Part shown: one piece after another, positions 17,104 through 22,694 of the stretch
Position numbering within the stretch: the first letter of the stretch is position 1
How the letters are laid out: each line of letters begins with the position of its first letter
Assembly (NCBI GenBank): GCA_963835825.1
Contig: CAWIGZ010000006.1
Span: 1 to 64,000, forward strand
DNA length: 64,000 nt
Direction: 5' to 3'
Source of the DNA: JADGRB01 sp963835825
GTDB taxonomy: Bacteria; Myxococcota_A; Polyangia; Fen-1088
Notes under the pieces: model-generated
The model's input: only the letters and a program-made list of their open reading frames with translations
Databases searched by the model: none
What the model was told of the DNA's origin: nothing
Program-made: the position numbers and the translations under genes

Positions 17104-17745
17104 CTAGCAGCCGGCGCGGCAGGCGGCGTCGTGCGCCTCGGGCGTCGACGGGCAGGACCGGGCATCGCCGGCGACGGTGCCGCCATCCCCGCAGGCGGCC
17201 CGGTAGTGGCTGTCAAGGGCGTCGCACTGGGTGAGGCACAGCGGCGGCGGGAGCAGGCGGGTGGCGCAACGATCGTCGAAGCAGAGCTCGGCCGAACCCG
17301 CCGGCGCGCAGGTGGCGGCGTCCCTTCCCGACGCCAAGCAGAAGTAGACCCCAGTCTCCTCGAGCGCGTCGCAGTAGTGCCGGCACATCAGGAGGTAAGG
17401 GTCACCGGCGTCGTCGCCCGACATGGCGTCGGGTCCGTCGCCCGACATGGCGTCGGCTTCATCGCCGCCACCGTCGTCCGGCGCGCAGCGGTCGTTCCGT
17501 GCGCCGGCGTCCCACGCGCCCGCGTCGGGTCGCCTCCCGATGATGCCGGTCATTGCTGCCGCGTCCGACAGCGGGGGACTGCTGCCCCCGGGGACAGAGA
17601 CCGAGGTCCACATGGTGCCACCCGCGGGCATGGGCGCCGGCCCTTCGCGGCCACCCAGCCCGTCGCAAGCCGCGAATGCCGCCAGCACTCCGAGCGCCAC
17701 ACGAACGCCGGCCACTGGCGACTGCCCAGATCCTGTCGCGGTCAT
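17104..17745 (-). CDS. Cys-rich predicted lipoprotein
   Basis: A 213-residue protein with signal peptide VRVALGVLAAFAAC (lipobox FAAC). A low-complexity linker contains two copies of GDGPDAMS/GDDAG-type repeats. The C-terminal half holds at least ten Cys residues spaced as in small disulphide-rich domains (CRHYCDALEETGVYFC, CAPAGSAELCFDDRC, CLTQCDALDSHYRAAC). This layout is common in myxobacterial surface lipoproteins. R2 copy B begins 93 bases upstream of its start, matching the spacing of R2 copy A to the lipoprotein at 15319. Function unknown. Confidence 0.65.
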   Translation of the reverse strand: MTATGSGQSPVAGVRVALGVLAAFAACDGLGGREGPAPMPAGGTMWTSVSVPGGSSPPLSDAAAMTGIIGRRPDAGAWDAGARNDRCAPDDGGGDEADAMSGDGPDAMSGDDAGDPYLLMCRHYCDALEETGVYFCLASGRDAATCAPAGSAELCFDDRCATRLLPPPLCLTQCDALDSHYRAACGDGGTVAGDARSCPSTPEAHDAACRAGC

Positions 17746-17837
17746 GCCCTGGAATGTCAGACCTCGGCGGACGCGCGCCGGTGCCGGTGGCGACGCGAGC
17801 GGCGAGTTCTACGCGGGCCCGGTCACCGATGGAAGCT

Positions 17838-17925
17838 CCCCGCAGGGCCCGCAGGGCCCGGGAAAAGCATGGGAGGGAGTTGACGCCCCATTATGGGACA
17901 ACCGGCGCTTGTTCTGCTTATCCTC
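17838..17925 (+). repeat. R2 dispersed repeat, copy B
   Basis: Contains a doubled GCAGGGCCC block, GGGAAAAGCATGGGAGGGAG, TTGACG, CCATTATGGGACAA and CGGCGCTTGTTCTGCTTATC. It differs from copy A mainly by a few bases lost between TTGACG and CCATTATGG. It lies between the divergent Cys-rich lipoprotein and the muramidase genes. Confidence 0.7.
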
Positions 17926-17998
17926 TCCGCCAGAGCAGTCACCGGATCCCTGGGCTCAGCACGGCGCAACTATCGGTTATCATGGTCGATAAGCCCGC

Positions 17999-18883
17999 AT
18001 GATTCCGATTCCCTTCACGCTCATTTGGTCGATCGGGCAGATCGCCCGGAACAAGCCCACCGACGTCGCTTCCGGCCAGGTTCTGCTGAACCTGGCCGGG
18101 AAGCCAGACATCCCGGTCTTGCCGGTCGATGGGAAGCTTTCGCCGGCGGTGCTGGCGGCCCTGAAGACCTTTCAACTGAAGTACATCGGCGTCTCGCACG
18201 TCGTCCTCTGTATCGAGCCCAACAGTACGACGGTCAAAGCGCTCATCGCTGCCGCGATCCCGGGCGCCCAGCGCCTCATTCAACTCCCCACGGGTAACGC
18301 CAGCACCATCAGCGAGATTGACTACCAGAACGCCGCTCTGAAACTTGGCTGCGAGGTCGCCGCCGTAAAGGCGGTCGCGGCGGTCGAATCGGCGGGGCGC
18401 GGATTCTTGCCCTCTGGCAGGCCGAAGATCCTTTTCGAGGCCCTGCATTTCGCCCAGGACACGCATCACAAGTACGATCAGCTCTTCCCCGACATCTCCA
18501 GTGCCAAGTGGGATCCATCCCTTTACAGGGGCGGCGAACACGAGTACCACCGGCTGCGGAAGGGCATGCTCCTCGACAGAACGGCGGCCCTTCGCTCGAC
18601 GTCATGGGGCAAGTTCCAGATCCTCGGGAAGAATTGCAGGGCCGCTGGTCACGTAACCCTCGACTCGTTTGTCGTTGCGATGTGCCAGTCCGAGCGGGCC
18701 CATCTCGACGCGTTTTGCGCGTTCGTGACGAGCGAGGGTCTTGTCGACGCGCTCCGGAAGCAAGACTGGAAGACGTTCGCGCGGGGATACAACGGCCCCC
18801 ATTACGATAAGAAGCACTACGACCTGAGAATCGAGGATGAATACAACCGAGCGAAGAGCGGAACCCGTGTCGCTGGCCACTAG
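17999..18883 (+). CDS. N-acetylmuramidase-family peptidoglycan hydrolase
   Basis: A 294-residue protein with no signal peptide. Residues about 1-90 resemble a peptidoglycan-binding-type module (GQVLLNLAGKPDIPVLPVDG then KLSPAVLAALKTFQLKYIG). Residues about 105-290 match the N-acetylmuramidase (DUF3380) family: LGCEVAAVKAVAAVESAGRG, then KILFEALHF, SSAKWDPSLYRGGEHEYHRL, STSWGKFQILGKNCRAAGHV and FARGYNGPHYDKKHYD. The glutamate in VESAGRG is the probable catalytic acid. Its end overlaps the downstream secreted protein gene by 47 bases. Missing export signal plus overlapping periplasmic partner suggests an effector/immunity pair, for example for type VI secretion. A phage-type endolysin is the alternative. 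Confidence 0.82.
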   Translation: MIPIPFTLIWSIGQIARNKPTDVASGQVLLNLAGKPDIPVLPVDGKLSPAVLAALKTFQLKYIGVSHVVLCIEPNSTTVKALIAAAIPGAQRLIQLPTGNASTISEIDYQNAALKLGCEVAAVKAVAAVESAGRGFLPSGRPKILFEALHFAQDTHHKYDQLFPDISSAKWDPSLYRGGEHEYHRLRKGMLLDRTAALRSTSWGKFQILGKNCRAAGHVTLDSFVVAMCQSERAHLDAFCAFVTSEGLVDALRKQDWKTFARGYNGPHYDKKHYDLRIEDEYNRAKSGTRVAGH

Positions 18884-19499
18884 AGTTCGGGCGAGCCAGG
18901 GCGCGCGGGCTCGGCCTCGCTCGCGATCGGAGTGGGGAACCCCCGTGTTTCTTCTTCTCGTCCTACTGGCCAGGCCGGGCCGTGCCGCCGATTCGCTCGC
19001 GCGACGCACCGCCGAAACGACGCAGGCATTCGCAAAGCGACTCCTCCCGCCCCAGGCTGAACTTTCTGCAAAGCCCGTCGCGGTTAAGCTCGGCCCCCTC
19101 GGCAAGGTGGTGGTGGTTCTCTTTTTGCCCAACCAGGACGCATCGAACTATCGGGGATGGGTGCTGGCGCCCCAGGCGCAGGAAGGCCTCTGGTACAAGA
19201 AGATTCCCCTTCCGCCGCTCACCGTCGCCGATGGTCGCTTTTCGATCGAAGTGATGAGCATCTTCGCCGCCGACGTCGACGCGGACGGTAGCCCCGAGCT
19301 ATGCGTCCTATCGCGGTACCACGAGTACGGATCCCGAGACGACGCCGACCTTTCGACGGACTGCTTCCGCTGGAATCAAGACCATTTTGACCTGCTCGTT
19401 GATTCGGGAATCAAAAGCCTCGGGCTCAAGAACGCAAGGGCCGTGCGAACGTACTTTGCGAAGCACCCTCTCCGAGTCGAGGGTGCGAAGACGCCGTGA
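18837..19499 (+). CDS. Secreted partner (putative immunity) of the muramidase
   Basis: Up to 220 residues; the start may be the ATG at 18837 or a GTG at 18867, both overlapping the muramidase gene. A hydrophobic signal (PVFLLLVLLARPGRAADS) predicts export to the periplasm. The mature protein includes LGPLGKVVVVLFLPNQ, YRGWVLAPQ and an FG-GAP-like IFAADVDADGSPELCVLS segment, then YFAKHPLRVEG. No enzyme motif is visible. A periplasmic protein translated through an overlap with a cell-wall hydrolase is the usual arrangement for immunity proteins; this role is inferred from context, not homology. The R1 repeat starts at its last codons. Confidence 0.65.
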   Translation: MNTTERRAEPVSLATRVRASQGARARPRSRSEWGTPVFLLLVLLARPGRAADSLARRTAETTQAFAKRLLPPQAELSAKPVAVKLGPLGKVVVVLFLPNQDASNYRGWVLAPQAQEGLWYKKIPLPPLTVADGRFSIEVMSIFAADVDADGSPELCVLSRYHEYGSRDDADLSTDCFRWNQDHFDLLVDSGIKSLGLKNARAVRTYFAKHPLRVEGAKTP

Positions 19500-19596
19500 A
19501 AACAGGGCGTCTTGGCGGGGCGAGAAGGGCGGGCAGTCGACAGAATCGGTCATCTTGGCCATTGTCGCGGCGTGACTTCTGGCCTTATACGCCCTG
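19495..19596 (+). repeat. R1 dispersed repeat, copy 2
   Basis: Direct repeat of 1741-1843. Inverted ends are CAGGGCGT (left) and ACGCCCTG (right). Its left edge also forms a perfect 8-bp stem, AAGACGCC with GGCGTCTT, that encloses GTGAAAACA and could terminate the upstream gene. The repeat begins inside the last codon region of the putative immunity gene. Confidence 0.65.
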
Positions 19597-19652
19597 CACT
19601 CGTCACACGATCAAGCATAGCGTGTAACTGTGGCCGTTCAGCCCGGTCTGGC

Positions 19653-20948
19653 TTACGAGGCCGACGTCGGGTCGACGACCCACCCCGCGAATAGGATCGT
19701 GCCGGTCGGTTGGTGGACGATGAAGGTCAGGAACGGCAGATCGACGGTCAGCTGCTGCGAGAAGACAACCGCGGATGTCTGGACCACCACGGCGCCGGTG
19801 GCCGCCGCCGCGGTGGTCCCCTGCTCGTCGACGGCGATGTCGGCCTGGTGAACCACGGCGTCGACGGTGAGATCGGTCATGCCGTCGATGCCGGAGAAGT
19901 CCGCGCCGGGCGTGAAGGCGTCGGTCATTCCGAGCGCCTGCAGCATGGGGATCAGCGACTCGCCCACCGAGAACTTGAAGCGCGGCATGGTCACGCCCCC
20001 AGCCGACGCTCCGGTGCGAGCCAGGATCGTCGCGAGCTGATCCGCAGTCAGTCCCTGCTGAAAGGCGTCGAACGTCCCGGCATCGGGCACGATGAGGATC
20101 ATCTCGGTCGTTCCCCCCTGGTAGCCGAGCGAGGCGGCGCTCCAGCCGCTGCCGCTCCAGAGCACGGCGTTGGCTTGGTCATGGGGATGCATCATCGGAA
20201 CCATCACGTCACCGGCCGGAGCGTGGAAGGTGCCGTTCGGGCTTTCGGCGGCGAATGGTGCCTGCCAATCACCGTGGAAGTAGACCGCGTCCGCGAGGAC
20301 TAAACGGGTGAGCGAGGTGATCGTCCCTTCTCCGAGGAGGGCAGGGATCTGGCCTTGGGTCTCGCCGGAGACCCAGCTGTTGATCGCTGCGCGCGCGGTC
20401 TCTGGCGCGCTCATGAAGTTGACCTGATCGATCTCCGAGCCGAAGCTGACCGCCAGGTTGTCGAGATAGGTCGGCAGGATCGGGAAGCCCTTCTGCGTCC
20501 AGGTAGAGTTGGCGAGCGAGAGCTGGAACGCGCCGGTGCCGGCGTCCGCGGGCGGCGTCGTGAGCGCCAGATCGAGGGCATCGAAGGCAGCGTCCAGGCG
20601 AGCGAGGGGCAGCGTGAAGTGGAGCGCAGTCGCCATCTGCGTCGCCGTGTCGTTGGCAGCGCCGTTGTACAGCATGGCCAGCGCGATCGAGACGCTGGCC
20701 GGCGAGAAGATCAGGTTACCGCTGTCGCCCGCGCTCGCCCGCAGCTGCTGATAGAGGTCCACCGCGAACGCCTGGTTGTCGCTGGCCAGCTCGGTCGCGT
20801 CGGCCGCCGGGACGGAGGGCGAGAGGTCGCGCGCCTGCGTCGACTGGGCGACCTGCACCGACCCCGAGCCGCCCCCACAGCCGAGCACGCCGACCGCCAG
20901 CAGCACCGCTCCGAAAACCATGGATCGCCGCAGCATGTTCACCTTCAT
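19653..20948 (-). CDS. Serpin-family protease inhibitor, lipoprotein
   Basis: About 431 residues from the Met at 20948. The signal peptide MLRRSMVFGAVLLAVGVLGC has a good lipobox (VLGC). Serpin hallmarks are visible: DNQAFAVDLYQQL, GNLIFSPASVSIALAMLYNG, AINSWVSGETQGQIPALLGE, RLVLADAVYFHGDWQAPF, MPRFKF and the C-terminal FLTFIVHQPTGTILFAGWV. The hinge and reactive loop follow HQADIAVDEQGTTAAAATGA. The small residues in the hinge (GTTAAAATG) are typical of inhibitory serpins. Anchored at the surface or in the periplasm, it could neutralise host, prey or self serine proteases. It is a single-gene unit. Confidence 0.92.
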   Translation of the reverse strand: MKVNMLRRSMVFGAVLLAVGVLGCGGGSGSVQVAQSTQARDLSPSVPAADATELASDNQAFAVDLYQQLRASAGDSGNLIFSPASVSIALAMLYNGAANDTATQMATALHFTLPLARLDAAFDALDLALTTPPADAGTGAFQLSLANSTWTQKGFPILPTYLDNLAVSFGSEIDQVNFMSAPETARAAINSWVSGETQGQIPALLGEGTITSLTRLVLADAVYFHGDWQAPFAAESPNGTFHAPAGDVMVPMMHPHDQANAVLWSGSGWSAASLGYQGGTTEMILIVPDAGTFDAFQQGLTADQLATILARTGASAGGVTMPRFKFSVGESLIPMLQALGMTDAFTPGADFSGIDGMTDLTVDAVVHQADIAVDEQGTTAAAATGAVVVQTSAVVFSQQLTVDLPFLTFIVHQPTGTILFAGWVVDPTSAS

Positions 20949-21101
20949 CATGGCCGCTGAGCCAAGCAAACGCGAGGCCAAGCGCGGAGCCGGCTATGGC
21001 CCCGGGGGCTGCGGTGATCGACCTCGACGGCGCCGGTCGCCGTCAACCTGGTTGGCGAAGGTGCTAGCGTGGTGGCCCTAAGTTCGTGGGGGGAGGTCGC
21101 C

Positions 21102-21473
21102 TTGGTCATCAATGGCTTACTGTGGGCGTTCTTGTGCGCGGCTGTCGCGGGCTGTTCATACGAGTGTCATTGCCCCGCCGGAGGCTGCTTCAACTGCTCG
21201 ACGGGCGAGACGACCATCTCCGTCCCGGCGGACGCGAGCAGCGCGGGCGTCGCGAGCGTGTCCGCAGATAGCCCGTGCACCGCGACCTTCAAGGGAGCTG
21301 CCTGGGGGATAGACGTGCAGCGGCCCGGCGCGGGGTCCTGCACCGTTCATGTTGTGCTCGACGATGGTGCAGCCGAGGTCGCGCAGGTGAAGTTCACCCA
21401 GGTCTCGGGCCCCTGTGGCTGCTACCTGGCCGCTGAAACGTCATCGCTGGCACCGATCGACGGCGGCCCGTAG
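21102..21473 (+). CDS. Small predicted lipoprotein (SADSPC family)
   Basis: The TTG at 21102 is chosen because GGGGGAGG lies just upstream and the product then starts with a compact signal peptide, VINGLLWAFLCAAVAGC (lipobox VAGC). The frame is open to a GTG at 21069. The mature part has CHCPAGGCFNCSTGETTISV, SVSADSPCTATF, SCTVHVVLDDGAAEVAQVKF and a CGCYL...PIDGG tail. It parallels the lipoprotein at 14903-15319 in motif order, implying a small gene family in this region. Cys-rich, probably disulphide-bonded. Function unknown. Confidence 0.65.
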   Translation: MVINGLLWAFLCAAVAGCSYECHCPAGGCFNCSTGETTISVPADASSAGVASVSADSPCTATFKGAAWGIDVQRPGAGSCTVHVVLDDGAAEVAQVKFTQVSGPCGCYLAAETSSLAPIDGGP

Positions 21474-21657
21474 GCGGGAGGCGCGCCCCGGCGCGGTGTC
21501 AGCCAACGTCGCGGCTTGATGGCCGGGCGATGCACCCCTCCCCGAATCCCGAGGATTCGTCCATCGCTGCCGGTCGTGCTATGCGGCGGGCATGAGACGT
21601 CTCCGCTTGCCGTTCGTCCTCGGCGCCGGCGTCCTCTTGCACGCGGCGACCAGCGGC

Positions 21658-21888
21658 CTCGCAAAACTGCGAATACTTGTACCCGTCGGGCTGCTGCTCC
21701 GCGTACTCGTCGTGCAGCAGTTGCAGCGTTACGCCGACACGGCGCCGCTCGCGGTGGATCCACGCGCAGTCCGGCGTCGGTTTCGCCGCCGCCGCCGTCG
21801 ATGGATACAGGCGCGCCTCCAGCGCGCACGGCGACAGGCCCTCAATCTCCGCCCAGCTCGTCACGCCGGCCGCCTTCGCCCGCCGCAT
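21658..21888 (-). pseudogene. Fragment of IS21-family transposase istA
   Basis: The minus-strand reading MRRAKAAGVTSWAEIEGLSP, then ALEARLYPS, AWIHRERRRVGVTLQLLHDE and QPDGYKYSQFCE, matches a stretch following the N-terminal HTH of IstA proteins (RRAxAAG, ALExxLxP, HxELRRxGVTLxLLxxEY, PDGYxYSxFC). The HTH upstream and the entire catalytic core downstream are missing, so about 77 codons of a roughly 500-codon gene remain. R2 copy C adjoins its 5' edge. Confidence 0.7.
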
Positions 21889-21896
21889 CGTCTCGC

Positions 21897-21965
21897 CCGG
21901 CAGGGCCCGCAGGGCCCGGGAAAAGCATGGGAGGGAGTTGACGGAGCGCCCCATTATGGGCCAAC
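21897..21965 (+). repeat. R2 dispersed repeat, copy C
   Basis: Shares the doubled GCAGGGCCC block, the GGGAAAAGCATGGGAGGGAG stretch, TTGACGGAGCG and CCATTATGGG with the other copies, then diverges before the CGGCGCTTGTTC part. It abuts the istA fragment. Confidence 0.65.
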
Positions 21966-22309
21966 AGAGCGGAGAATCGCGCCCGACATCGGCACCCGGA
22001 ATCAAGGCGCGCTCAGGCGATAACAGCCTGAATTTCCAGCCAGGTAGACGGTCTATGATAGGAACCGTAGCGGGCCCCCGATTTGAACAGGCGACTGGAT
22101 GGGATCGTTGACGAGGAACGACCGTCGGTTCCGCAGCGGCGGTGCGAGCCGACCCGTTCACGACTGCCCCCAAGCGAGAAGTGGACGCCCCAACATCGAT
22201 TTCCAAACTCGTCGGCTCGTGCCGCCAATCCTTCTCCTAGCCTCCTATCCGACGACAAAGCGCCTCCCGGTCGATCGATATTCCATCTACTGTGCATCTA
22301 CCGGAATGT
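21966..22309. other. Intergenic stretch without a supported gene
   Basis: About 340 bases between R2 copy C and the recombinase remnant. ORFs here have no domain, start site or consistent composition. Confidence 0.4.
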
Positions 22310-22406
22310 GTTTTCTGGTGATTGTGGCCGAAGCGCCCGACATCGATCGAGCCTGAAAACCCCGCGTAATCCTTGAATTCCGATTCGGACAGAATCACCA
22401 GAAAAC
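22310..22406. repeat. 14-bp perfect inverted repeat beside the tRNA-Arg half
   Basis: GTTTTCTGGTGATT at 22310-22323 is exactly complementary to AATCACCAGAAAAC at 22393-22406, with 69 bases between. The right arm abuts the tRNA-Arg 3' half and overlaps the end of the recombinase remnant. It could be a recombinase arm-binding pair or a large stem-loop. Confidence 0.55.
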
Positions 22407-22413
22407 CCGATTT

Positions 22414-22460
22414 CGGGCCTCCGAAGCCGGGGGTAGTGGGTTCGAGTCCCGCCGCGCCCA
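22414..22460 (+). other. 3' half of tRNA-Arg(CCG), attachment-site remnant
   Basis: Readable parts: anticodon stem-loop (stem CGGGC, loop CTCCGAA with anticodon CCG, stem GCCGG; one G-G mismatch), a 5-base variable loop, a T-arm (GTGGG, TTCGAGT, CCCGC), 3' acceptor strand CGCGCCC, discriminator A, then CAA. No D-arm or GGGCGCG 5' acceptor strand lies upstream. A terminator-like hairpin follows. Together with the integrase remnant this fits an integration event in a tRNA-Arg gene whose full copy is elsewhere. Confidence 0.7.
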
Positions 22461-22486
22461 CAAGTCGAACTCCTCGAAATCGTTCG

Positions 22487-22508
22487 GGGCCGTTGGCCCG
22501 ATTTTCTT
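22487..22508 (+). terminator. Terminator-like hairpin after the tRNA-Arg half
   Basis: GGGCC, loop GTT, GGCCC, then GATTTTCTT. Probably the original terminator of the tRNA gene. Confidence 0.5.
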
Positions 22509-22694
22509 ATCGGCAGCCTCGATCGGGCCCGGATGTAGCACAGATGTAGCAAACCCCGTCGGAGGCGCGCGCAAAGTTGGCGAATCGCTGGACGGTTTTG
22601 CCGGCGGCGCGATCCCGAACGAGAGGCGATGGATCTCCGCCGGCAGGCAGTCGGGAAGAGGTGCCCGTACGCCTCGGTGGTGATTCGCGGATCG

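Noticed and set aside
15408..21965. Chromosomal integron cassette array with R2 as attC sites
   Set aside because: R2 lacks the RYYYAAC/GTTRRRY paired core sites, no integron integrase is present, and the genes lie on both strands.
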